NCBI RefSeq assembly: GCF_049674955.1
Contig: NZ_CP187232.1
Span: 1,798,001-1,862,000 of the forward strand
Source of the DNA: Sphaerisporangium viridialbum
GTDB taxonomy: Bacteria > Actinomycetota > Actinomycetes > Streptosporangiales > Streptosporangiaceae
DNA: 64,000 bases
Direction of reading: 5' to 3'
Part shown: positions 25,057-32,565 of the stretch, one piece after another
Numbering within the stretch: position 1 is the stretch's first letter
Layout of the letters: each line of letters begins with the position of its first letter
Notes under the pieces: model-generated
What the model was told of the DNA's origin: nothing
The model's input: only the letters and a program-made list of their open reading frames with translations
Databases searched by the model: none
Made by a program: the position numbers and the translations under genes

Positions 25057-25950
25057 GTGCCCCAAGCTGCAGTGATTGTGAACCCGACCAAGGTGTCCGA
25101 GATGGACCGCCACCGCGCCGAGGTGACGGCCGAGCTTGCGCGTTACGGCTGGGACGAGCCGCTGTGGATCGAGACGACGGCCGAGGACCCCGGCGTGAGC
25201 ATGGCCGAGCGGGCCGTTTCCGAGGGGGCCGAGCTGGTCTTCGCCTCCGGCGGCGACGGCACCGTGCGCGCGTGCGTCGAGGGACTGATGGGCACGGGGG
25301 TGCCCTTGGCCATCCTGTCCGTCGGCACCGGCAACCTCCTGGCCCGCAACCTCGGGCTCCCCGCCACGCCGGCGGAGGCCGTCCGCACCGGGGTGGAGGG
25401 CGAGACGCGGGCGATCGACGTCGGCGCGATCGACGGCCGCCCGTTCGTCGTCATGGCGGGCATCGGCCTCGACGCGTCCATGGCGCACAGCACGAGCGAC
25501 GGCGCCAAGGCCAAGATCGGCTGGCTCGCCTACGTGGGCGGCCTGGTCAAGCACCTGCGCGACCGGCCGTTCCAGGTCACGCTCTGCCTGGACGGGCGCA
25601 CGACGCTGCGCAGGCGGGCGATGATGGTCCTGATCGGCAACGTCGGCCGGCTCCAGGGCGGCCTGCGCCTGCTGCCCGACGCCCGGCCGGACGACGGGCA
25701 CCTCGACATCCTCATCCTCGCCCCGCGCACCCCGATGGACTGGCTGCGCGTGGTGGGCCACGTGCTGACGCGGTCGCAGCGCTACGACCGGCGGGCGGAG
25801 CGGTACACCGCCGCCCGGATCAAGATCGACGTCGAGCCGGCCGTCCTGTACGAGTGCGACGGCGACCCCATCGGCTACGGCACCACCATGTCCGTCGAGA
25901 CGAGCCCCAAGGCGCTGCTGCTGCGGACGCCCCGCGGAACGGAGCGCTGA
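25057..25950 (+). CDS. Diacylglycerol kinase family lipid kinase
   Basis: A 297-residue DAGK-catalytic/YegS-like kinase. The ATP-binding FASGGDGTV is at 65-70, GTGNLLARNLGLP follows, and the C-terminal beta-sandwich includes GGLRLLPDARPDDGHLDI. Such enzymes phosphorylate diacylglycerol, ceramide-like lipids or polyprenols at the membrane. GTG 25057 is assigned from the conserved opening QAAVIVNPTK. The YihY gene begins 3 bp after the stop and two PAP2 phosphatases follow, which places the protein in a membrane lipid-phosphate operon. Confidence 0.88.
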   Translation: MPQAAVIVNPTKVSEMDRHRAEVTAELARYGWDEPLWIETTAEDPGVSMAERAVSEGAELVFASGGDGTVRACVEGLMGTGVPLAILSVGTGNLLARNLGLPATPAEAVRTGVEGETRAIDVGAIDGRPFVVMAGIGLDASMAHSTSDGAKAKIGWLAYVGGLVKHLRDRPFQVTLCLDGRTTLRRRAMMVLIGNVGRLQGGLRLLPDARPDDGHLDILILAPRTPMDWLRVVGHVLTRSQRYDRRAERYTAARIKIDVEPAVLYECDGDPIGYGTTMSVETSPKALLLRTPRGTER

Positions 25951-25953
25951 CCC

Positions 25954-26967
25954 ATGGGCACGGCCACCACGGTCCCGCAGACCAGGTCGATGAGCGGCGA
26001 GGAGCTCAGCGCCGACGACGCGTGGGCGACCCTGCGCCGGTACGGCGGGTGGCACCTCGTCCGCGACTCGTTCGTCCGGTTCAGGTACGGCGACGGCTTC
26101 AGCCACTCGCGGGCGCTGGCCTTCCAGATCTGCCTGGCGATCATCCCCGGCGCCATCGCCGCCGTCGGGCTCAGCTCGGTGGTCCACCAGGAGGAGTTCG
26201 GGCAGGTGATGCGGCTCATCATCCGCCAGTTCGCCTCGGGCTCGGGCGAGGAGGTCATCAAGGACGCCCTCGCGGTGCACGAGCGCCACGCCGGTGACGG
26301 CGGTGCCATCGCCCTGTGGTTCGGCCTCGTGACCGCCGTGGTCGGGCTGACGACCGCCATGGCCCAGATCGAGCGCGGCGCCAACCGCATCTACGGTGTC
26401 GAGCGCGACAGCCCCTTCCGCCGCAAGTACACCAAGGCCGTGCTGATGGCCCTCACGGCCGGCTCCCTGATGACCCTCGGGTTCGTGATCATGGTGGGCG
26501 GCAAGGCCATCGGCCGCGCGATCGCGCGGGTGTACGACTGGGGGGACACGGCGACCATGGCCTGGACGGTGCTGCGGTGGCCGGTCGGCTTCCTGCTCGC
26601 GGTGCTGTCGGCCTCGGTGCTGTTCCGCGCCGCGCCCCGGCGCAAGCAGCCGGGGCACACCTGGCTCGCGGCGGGGGCGATCGTCGCTCTCGCGCTTTGG
26701 ACCCTGTTCACCTGGGCACTGGCCTTCTATATCGAGAACACCGGCTCCTTCGGCGCGACCTACGGGCCGCTGACCGCCGTGATGGCGCTGCTTCTGTGGT
26801 CGCTGCTCAGCTCCGTGGCGCTGTTCCTCGGACTGTCCTTCGCGGCACAGCTTGAGGCGTGCCGAGGGGGCGCGGGCGGCCCGATCAAGGCCGACCCCGG
26901 TCCCGCGGGCAGCCGTACCGGAGCCGAGGGAGGTACGAAGCCCGATCCGGCGGGATGCGGGCAGTGA
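25954..26967 (+). CDS. YihY/BrkB family membrane protein
   Basis: A 337-residue polytopic membrane protein of the YihY (formerly RNase BN-like) family. Family features are FSHSRALAFQICLAIIPGAIAAVG in the first membrane segment and YGPLTAVMALLLWSLLSSVALFLG near the end. About six membrane segments are present. The C-terminal tail (EACRGGAGG onward) is polar and low complexity. Function is not established for the family. The ATG follows the lipid kinase stop by 3 bp, so the genes are transcribed together. Confidence 0.86.
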   Translation: MGTATTVPQTRSMSGEELSADDAWATLRRYGGWHLVRDSFVRFRYGDGFSHSRALAFQICLAIIPGAIAAVGLSSVVHQEEFGQVMRLIIRQFASGSGEEVIKDALAVHERHAGDGGAIALWFGLVTAVVGLTTAMAQIERGANRIYGVERDSPFRRKYTKAVLMALTAGSLMTLGFVIMVGGKAIGRAIARVYDWGDTATMAWTVLRWPVGFLLAVLSASVLFRAAPRRKQPGHTWLAAGAIVALALWTLFTWALAFYIENTGSFGATYGPLTAVMALLLWSLLSSVALFLGLSFAAQLEACRGGAGGPIKADPGPAGSRTGAEGGTKPDPAGCGQ

Positions 26968-27017
26968 CGAGCACGTTCGGGAACCGCTCGGGGAAGCGGC
27001 GCCGGTACGGGAAGGGA

Positions 27018-27848
27018 ATGTCGTTCGTGAATGGAACACAGAAGGCCGGCACGCGCGGATCGTGGTTCGGCGGCAGGGACGGATGGTTCGGGAAGCGGTT
27101 CGACCCCGACAAGCGGCTGGGCCTGCGGCTCACGCTCGCGTCGGGCGCGGTGATCCTCGTCCTGATTCCGTTCACGCTCCTGCTGGTCCTGGTGGAGACC
27201 TCGTTCGGACCGCTCAACCGGCTCGACGAGGGCGCGGCCGACACGCTGCACACCTACGCGCTGGCGCATCCGGCCTGGGTGAGCTTCCTGCGGCTCTGGA
27301 CCAACGTCTTCGGCCCCGGGACCTGGCGGGTGCTGATCGGGGTGGCGGCGGCCTGGCTGGTCTACCGGCGTGCCCCCCGGCTCGCGGCCTGGGCGGTGAC
27401 GACCATCGCGGTCGGCGGGCTGCTCGGGCTGGGGCTCAAGGCGCTCGTGGCCCGCGCCCGTCCCCACCTGCCGAACCCCGTCGACCTGGCGCCCGGCTCG
27501 TCGTTCCCCTCAGGGCACGCGGTGAACGTGACGCTCGGCGTCGGCGTGCTGATCCTGCTGCTCCTGCCCGTCCTCGGCCGCCGCCAGAGGGTGATCGCCT
27601 GGATCGTCGGGACGGTGATCGTCGTCGGGGTCGCGTACACGCGGGTGGCCCTCGGCGTGCACTGGGTCAGCGACGTGGTGGCGGGTGTCGTGTTCGGCAT
27701 GGCGGTCGTCGCGGCGACGACGGCCGCGTTCGAGACCTGGCGTCGTGAAATGGGACGCCGTCCCTCCGAGCCGCACCGAGAGGGTGTCGAGCCGGAGGCC
27801 AAGGAGGACATCTCCCCGAAGGGAAGTGCGTATGGTCACGGACACTAG
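27018..27848 (+). CDS. PAP2 family phosphatase, first of two
   Basis: A PAP2/undecaprenyl-diphosphatase-type membrane phosphatase of about 276 residues with six membrane segments. All three catalytic motifs are present: KALVARARP, PSGH in SSFPSGHAVN, and TRVALGVHWVSD. It would dephosphorylate lipid phosphates such as phosphatidate or undecaprenyl diphosphate. The start is uncertain: ATG 26955 overlaps the YihY stop but lacks a ribosome-binding site. ATG 27018 begins MSFVNG, and GTG 27027 is best spaced from GGGAAGGGA. The end overlaps the start of the second PAP2 gene by 17 bp. Confidence 0.85.
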   Translation: MSFVNGTQKAGTRGSWFGGRDGWFGKRFDPDKRLGLRLTLASGAVILVLIPFTLLLVLVETSFGPLNRLDEGAADTLHTYALAHPAWVSFLRLWTNVFGPGTWRVLIGVAAAWLVYRRAPRLAAWAVTTIAVGGLLGLGLKALVARARPHLPNPVDLAPGSSFPSGHAVNVTLGVGVLILLLLPVLGRRQRVIAWIVGTVIVVGVAYTRVALGVHWVSDVVAGVVFGMAVVAATTAAFETWRREMGRRPSEPHREGVEPEAKEDISPKGSAYGHGH

Positions 27849-28557
27849 GGTGACGGCGAGCGGCACGCGGGCGTCGGAGACCGTCGCATGGGTGCTGCGC
27901 CTCATCCTGCTTCCCCTCGTGTTACTCGCCGCGGTCACGCTCGGCGTCGGGTGGCTGATCATCAAGCCGCTGCACGCCGAGGTCGCGGGTGAGGTGGCGG
28001 TGAACCAGGGGCTCGCTGAGGACCGCACCCCGCTGTTCAACACGCTCACACACTTCGGCTCGATGCTTTCTGACACTCCGGTGATCATCGTCCTGACGGC
28101 CATCGCGGCGATCGCGTTCCGGCTGGTCTTCAGGCGGTGGCGCGAGTCGATCTTCATCATCCTGTCCGTCTGGACGCAGTCGGCGGTGTTCCTGCTGGCC
28201 ACGGTCTTCATCCAGCGCCCAAGGCCGACGGTCCACCACCTCGATCCCGCGCCGCCGACCTCAAGCTTCCCCTCGGGGCACACCAGCGCCGCGGTCGGCT
28301 TCTACTGCGGGATGGCGCTCGTGCTCGCCCTGCACACCCATCGCCACACCGCGCTCAAGGTGCTGTGGTGGGTGCTCGGCATCGCGGCCCCGCTGATCGT
28401 CGGCATCTCCCGCCTGTACAGGGGCATGCACCACCTGACCGACGTGAGCTGGGGTCTCGTGCTCGGCTTCGTCTGCCTCGCCGTGGTCGGCCACGCCATC
28501 CTCGGCACACCGCTCATCCCGGGCAGGGGATCCGAGCCCCGCGCCGCCGCCGCGTAG
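27832..28557 (+). CDS. PAP2 family phosphatase, second of two
   Basis: A 241-residue PAP2 membrane protein starting at ATG 27832 behind GAAGGGAAG. PSGH (SSFPSGHTSA) and SRLYRGMHHLTD are intact. The first motif reads ATVFIQRPRP and has no lysine at the usual position, so activity or specificity may differ from the upstream copy. It starts within the upstream gene, which indicates translational coupling. A hairpin at 28566-28606 closes the operon. Confidence 0.87.
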   Translation: MVTDTRVTASGTRASETVAWVLRLILLPLVLLAAVTLGVGWLIIKPLHAEVAGEVAVNQGLAEDRTPLFNTLTHFGSMLSDTPVIIVLTAIAAIAFRLVFRRWRESIFIILSVWTQSAVFLLATVFIQRPRPTVHHLDPAPPTSSFPSGHTSAAVGFYCGMALVLALHTHRHTALKVLWWVLGIAAPLIVGISRLYRGMHHLTDVSWGLVLGFVCLAVVGHAILGTPLIPGRGSEPRAAAA

Positions 28558-28565
28558 CCGCGCGG

Positions 28566-28606
28566 CCCCGCACGTGGCCGCCCTGATCAAGGGACCACGC
28601 GCGGGG
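28566..28606 (+). terminator. Hairpin terminator after the PAP2 operon
   Basis: An imperfect stem, CCCCGC-A-CGTGG pairing with CCACG-C-GCGGGG, has a 17-nt loop. It lies in the 65 bp between the second PAP2 gene and kdpD. Confidence 0.6.
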
Positions 28607-28622
28607 TCGTAGCCTGGGACTC

Positions 28623-31169
28623 ATGGGGGAACCCGACAGGGGCCGGCTGCGGGTCTATCTGGGCGCGGCGCCCGGTGTGGGGAAGACCTTCGCGATGCTC
28701 GCGGAGGCGCACCGCCGGGCCGGACGGGGCACGGACGTCGTCGTGGGCCTGGTGGAGACCCATGGGCGCGCCCATACCGCCGAGCTGCTCGAAGGGCTGG
28801 AGGCCGTGCCGCGGTGCACGCTGGTGTACCGGGACGCGGTCTTCACCGAGCTCGATCCCGACGCGGTGATCAGGCGGCGGCCGAAGGTCGCGCTGGTCGA
28901 CGAGATCGCGCACACCAACGTTCCAGGCTCGCGGAACGTCAAGCGCTGGCAGGACGTGGAGGACATCCTCGAAGCGGGCATCGACGTGATCACCACGGTC
29001 AACATCCAGCACCTGGAGTCGATCAACGACGTGGTGCAGGAGATCACGGGAGTGCCCCAGCGCGAGACGATCCCGGACGAGGTGGTACGGCGGGCCGACC
29101 AGGTCGAGCTGATCGACATGGCCCCTGAGGCGCTGCGCCGCCGCATGGCCCACGGCAACGTCTACGCGCCGGAGAAGATCGACGCGGCGCTGTCGAACTA
29201 CTTCCGGGTGGGGAACCTCACCGCCCTGCGCGAGCTGGCCCTGCTCTGGGTCGCCGGCAAGGTCGAGGACCAGCTCGACCGCTACCGCGCGGAGCACGGC
29301 ATCGCGGGCACCTGGGAGACCAGGGAACGCGTGGTGGTGGCGCTCACCGGAGGCCCGGAGGGCGAGACGCTCATCCGCAGGGCCGCCAGGATCGCCGACA
29401 GGAACCGCGCCGCCGACCTGATGGGCGTGCACGTCACCAGGTCCGACGGGCTGACCGGGGCCGATCCCGCGCACCTCGCGCGGCAGCGCGCCCTGATCGA
29501 GAGCCTGGGAGGCAGCTATCACCAGGTCGTCGGCGACGACGTCGCCCGCGCGCTGCTCGACTTCGCCAGGGGCGTGAACGCCACCCAGCTCGTCCTCGGG
29601 GCATCACGGCGCGGGCGGCTCGCGCAGGTCTTCTCCCGGGGCGTCGGCGTGACCACGACGGCGCTCTCCGGGTCGATCGACGTCCACATGATCAGCCACG
29701 AGGTGGCCGGGAGGGGCCGCGCCCGGCCGTCGCGCCACGCGGCGCTCACGTGGCGGCGGCGCGGCGCCGGATGGGCGCTCACGCTGGCCGGGCTGCCACT
29801 CCTGACGGTCGTGCTCCACGGGCTCCGCCCCCACGTCATGTTGCCGACCGAGATCCTGCTGTTCCTGCTCATGGTCGTCTCCGTGGCCCTGGTGGGCGGC
29901 ATGTGGCCGGCCGTCACGGCGGCGGTGCTGGGGTTCGGGCTGCTCAACTTCTTCTTCACCCCGCCGGTCCACACGCTGACCGTCGCCCGGGCGGAGAACC
30001 TCCTTGCTCTCACCGTGTACGTGCTGGTGGCGGTGATGGTCAGCGCCGTGGTCGACGTCGCGGCCCGCCGTACGCGCGAGGCCGCGCGGGCGGGCGCCGA
30101 CGCCGAGGTGCTGTCCACCCTGGCCGGGCACGTGCTGCGCGGCGACGCCGCCCTTCCCTCGCTGCTCGCCCGGCTGCGGGAGACCTTCGGGCTGACGGCC
30201 GTCACCCTGCTGGAGCGGCGGCCCGAGGTCGAGCCGACCCCCGGCGACCGGTCCGATCCGCGCGCCTGGCGCGTCGTCGCGACGGCGGGGGGCGGCCCGT
30301 GCGGCTGCCCCGCCGAGGGGGACACCGACGTGGTGATCGACGACGACCTGGTCATGGCGCTGTGCGGGCGGCTGCTGGACGCCGCCGACCGCAGGGTGGT
30401 CGAGGCGTTCGCGGCCGAGGCGGCCGTCGCCCTCCGCCAGGAGCGCCTCGCCGAGGAGGCCGAGCGGGCGCGGCCGCTGGAGGAGGCCGACAAGATGCGT
30501 ACGGCCCTGCTCGCCGCCGTCAGCCACGACCTGCGCACCCCGCTCGCCTCGGCCAAGGCCGCGGTGGACAGCCTCCGCGGCGACATCGAGTGGAGCCGGG
30601 AGGACTACCGCGAGCTTCTGGCCACCGCCGACGAGTCGCTGGAGAAGCTCGACCGCCTGGTCGCGAACCTGCTGGACATGAGCCGCCTGCAGGCCGGGGT
30701 CCTCGGCGTGGCCTCCGGGCCTGTCGGCGTGGAGGATGTCATGCCCCGCGCGCTGGACGACCTCGGGCCGCACCGCGAGCGGGTCGTCGACGAGATCTCC
30801 GACGAGCTGCCCGAGGTCGTCGCCGACCCGGCGCTGCTGGAGCGCGTGCTGGTGAACCTCATCGCCAACGCGGTCAGATACAGCCCGCCGGGGGAGAAGG
30901 TGCTGGTCACGGCCAGCTCGTACGGCCGGCACGTCGAGATCCGGATCATCGACAGAGGGCCCGGCATCCCCGTCTCCCAGCACGACCAGGTCTTCCTGCC
31001 GTTCCAGCGTCTCGGCGACCGCGACAACCACACCGGGGTCGGCCTCGGCCTGGCGCTCGCCCGGGGCCTCACCGAGGCCATGGGCGGCAGCCTCGTGCCG
31101 GAGGAGACCCCCGGAGGCGGCCTCACCATGATCCTCACCCTCCCCATCTCCAGAGCGGGCGCCGTATGA
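28623..31169 (+). CDS. kdpD: KdpD sensor histidine kinase
   Basis: An 848-residue sensor. Residues 1-220 form the KdpD domain with Walker A GAAPGVGKT (14-22) and DEIAHTNVPGSRNVKRWQDV. Next come a universal-stress-protein-like domain (about 240-370), the four-helix membrane part (about 385-490), a GAF-like region, and a HisKA/HATPase core with H635 in VSHDLRTPL and N-box LIANAVRYSPPGEK. In the family it senses low K+ or ionic stress and phosphorylates KdpE. ATG 28623 follows a hairpin. kdpE overlaps by ATGA. The usual kdpFABC genes are absent on both sides. Confidence 0.95.
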   Translation: MGEPDRGRLRVYLGAAPGVGKTFAMLAEAHRRAGRGTDVVVGLVETHGRAHTAELLEGLEAVPRCTLVYRDAVFTELDPDAVIRRRPKVALVDEIAHTNVPGSRNVKRWQDVEDILEAGIDVITTVNIQHLESINDVVQEITGVPQRETIPDEVVRRADQVELIDMAPEALRRRMAHGNVYAPEKIDAALSNYFRVGNLTALRELALLWVAGKVEDQLDRYRAEHGIAGTWETRERVVVALTGGPEGETLIRRAARIADRNRAADLMGVHVTRSDGLTGADPAHLARQRALIESLGGSYHQVVGDDVARALLDFARGVNATQLVLGASRRGRLAQVFSRGVGVTTTALSGSIDVHMISHEVAGRGRARPSRHAALTWRRRGAGWALTLAGLPLLTVVLHGLRPHVMLPTEILLFLLMVVSVALVGGMWPAVTAAVLGFGLLNFFFTPPVHTLTVARAENLLALTVYVLVAVMVSAVVDVAARRTREAARAGADAEVLSTLAGHVLRGDAALPSLLARLRETFGLTAVTLLERRPEVEPTPGDRSDPRAWRVVATAGGGPCGCPAEGDTDVVIDDDLVMALCGRLLDAADRRVVEAFAAEAAVALRQERLAEEAERARPLEEADKMRTALLAAVSHDLRTPLASAKAAVDSLRGDIEWSREDYRELLATADESLEKLDRLVANLLDMSRLQAGVLGVASGPVGVEDVMPRALDDLGPHRERVVDEISDELPEVVADPALLERVLVNLIANAVRYSPPGEKVLVTASSYGRHVEIRIIDRGPGIPVSQHDQVFLPFQRLGDRDNHTGVGLGLALARGLTEAMGGSLVPEETPGGGLTMILTLPISRAGAV

Positions 31170-31834
31170 CCAAGATCCTCGTTGTCGACGACGAACCCCA
31201 GCTGCTGCGGGCGCTGCGCATCAACCTCGTCGCACGGCACTACGACGTCGAGGTGGCCCGCGACGGGAGCACCGCGCTCCGCCACGCCGCGGGATGGCAC
31301 CCGGACCTGGTCGTGCTCGACCTCGGGCTGCCGGACATCGACGGTGTGGAGGTCATCCACGGCCTGCGGGGCTGGACCAGCGTTCCGATCATCGTCCTGT
31401 CGGGCCGGGCCGGCAGCGCCGACAAGGTGGACGCGCTCGACGCCGGGGCGGACGACTACGTCACCAAGCCCTTCGGCATCGACGAGCTCCTGGCCAGGAT
31501 CCGGGCCGTGACCAGGCGCGCGGCCACCCACGAGGAGGAGCTCGCCGAGATCCCGATCGGGGACCACGTGGTCGACCTGGTCGGGATGACCGTCTCCGGC
31601 GGGGTGCGGCTCACCCCGACCGAGTGGCACCTGCTGTCGATCCTGCTCCGCAACCCGGGCAAGCTGATCAGCCAGCGCCGGCTCCTCACCGAGGTCTGGG
31701 GCGGCGGTTACGTCAAGGAGACCCACTACCTGCGGCAGTACATGGTGCAGCTCCGCCGCAAGCTCGAAGCCGACCCCGCCCACCCCCGCCACCTGCTCAC
31801 AGAACCGGGAATGGGCTACCGCTTCCAGCCCTAG
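31166..31834 (+). CDS. kdpE: KdpE response regulator
   Basis: A 222-residue OmpR/PhoB-type regulator. The receiver domain has D8-D9, phospho-acceptor D52 (VVLDLGLP) and the TKPFG lysine. The C-terminal winged helix includes LTPTEWHLLSILLRNPGKLIS and MVQLRRKLE. It starts inside the kdpD stop codon (ATGA, 31166-31169), so translation is coupled. Its normal target is the kdpFABC promoter; that operon is not in this window, so the pair acts in trans or on other genes. The gene converges on the recQ remnant, with the stops overlapping by 4 bp. Confidence 0.95.
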   Translation: MTKILVVDDEPQLLRALRINLVARHYDVEVARDGSTALRHAAGWHPDLVVLDLGLPDIDGVEVIHGLRGWTSVPIIVLSGRAGSADKVDALDAGADDYVTKPFGIDELLARIRAVTRRAATHEEELAEIPIGDHVVDLVGMTVSGGVRLTPTEWHLLSILLRNPGKLISQRRLLTEVWGGGYVKETHYLRQYMVQLRRKLEADPAHPRHLLTEPGMGYRFQP

Positions 31835-31990
31835 CCCGCGAGTACGAGGAGGTTGTCGCGTTCGACGGCCTCCAGGGAGAGGGTCTTGTAGCCCACGTCC
31901 TCGAAGAGCACGGTGACCCGGTCGGGCTCCCGGCTCATGACCACCCCGGGTCCCCACGCGCTGTGCCGTACCTTGGCGTGCTTGAAGCGC
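31831..31990 (-). pseudogene. recQ: recQ remnant: C-terminal DUF3553 end
   Basis: Read on the minus strand this piece gives RFKHAKVRHSAWGPGVVMS ... LFEDVGYKTLSLEAV and a stop, which is the DUF3553 tail found at the end of actinobacterial RecQ-type helicases. The open frame extends back to 32046 but the upstream part is transposon-like, not helicase. The helicase-2, RQC and HRDC portions that should precede it are missing. It is therefore the last part of a destroyed recQ gene. Confidence 0.7.
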
Positions 31991-32341
31991 TCCCCACGGA
32001 TGAATGCGGGGGATTCCAGCCGTCCCAACCGTGCGGCTCTGCGCATGGTCGCGACGCTGCTGCTCGGCGGTTCACCTTCCGGCCCCGCTTACGCGGGTTT
32101 CCACGCCCCAGCCCACGATCCCGTTCTGGGTGACGCGGGCTCCGCCCTCCCGGCGGTGAGTAATGGCCAAAGTTGCGAGCTTGGTTATCGCTCACGTGTT
32201 CGACCGCGACTGACTGTACCAGCGCGTGGTGCGCTGCCGCAGCCGGTTCCGGTCAAGGCACGCTCAGGCGCCAGAGCGCCTTCCCGCGCCGGGCTTACCC
32301 CCATGGCTGAAGCCAGGGGTCCGCGCCCGGCATCTCCGATC
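31991..32341 (-). mobile_element. Degenerate IS200/IS605-like element inside recQ
   Basis: About 350 bp separate two recQ fragments. Near one end is the hairpin 31992-32011 (CCCC ... GGGG with an inner pair) next to minus-strand GGTTGGGACGGCTGGAATCC. That stretch resembles the 3' end of actinobacterial IS605-type tnpB/omega-RNA regions as I remember them. Near the other end is a hairpin at 32299-32319 (CCCC, bulged A, TGGC-TGAA-GCCA, GGGG). Subterminal hairpins without terminal inverted repeats are the hallmark of this family. No intact tnpA or tnpB frame remains. The family assignment needs a search. Confidence 0.45.
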
Positions 32342-32556
32342 GATGTTGGGCCGGTCGAAGCCCCGGACGACCTGCCGCGCGTCCGGCAGCCCGAGGGAGG
32401 TGAGGATGTCGTCGCGGACCAGCGGGGCGGCGGTGGCGGTCAGGGCGACCACGGGAGGGTGGCCGAGCCGCTCGATGGCCTGGCCCAGCCGCAGGTAGTC
32501 GGGCCGGAAGTCGTGGCCCCACGCCGACACGCAGTGCGCCTCGTCGATGCCCTCGA
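32342..32556 (-). pseudogene. recQ: recQ remnant: DEAH-box region of helicase domain 1
   Basis: The minus strand reads DEAHCVSAWGHDFRPDYLRLG, LGHPPVVALTATAAPLVRDD and VVRGFDRPNI, three adjacent RecQ helicase motifs (II, III and the end of domain 1). It starts abruptly 10-20 bp after the PH-domain gene stop. No Walker A region exists upstream, and it ends abruptly at FDRPNI where the IS-like element begins. Both flanks of the helicase are therefore lost. No ribosome-binding site or start precedes it. Confidence 0.8.
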
Positions 32557-32565
32557 TCTGGGGAA

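Noticed and set aside
26859..27017. Longer N-terminus of the first PAP2 protein
   Set aside because: The extra residues are Arg/Gly-rich, overlap the YihY gene end and lack a ribosome-binding site.
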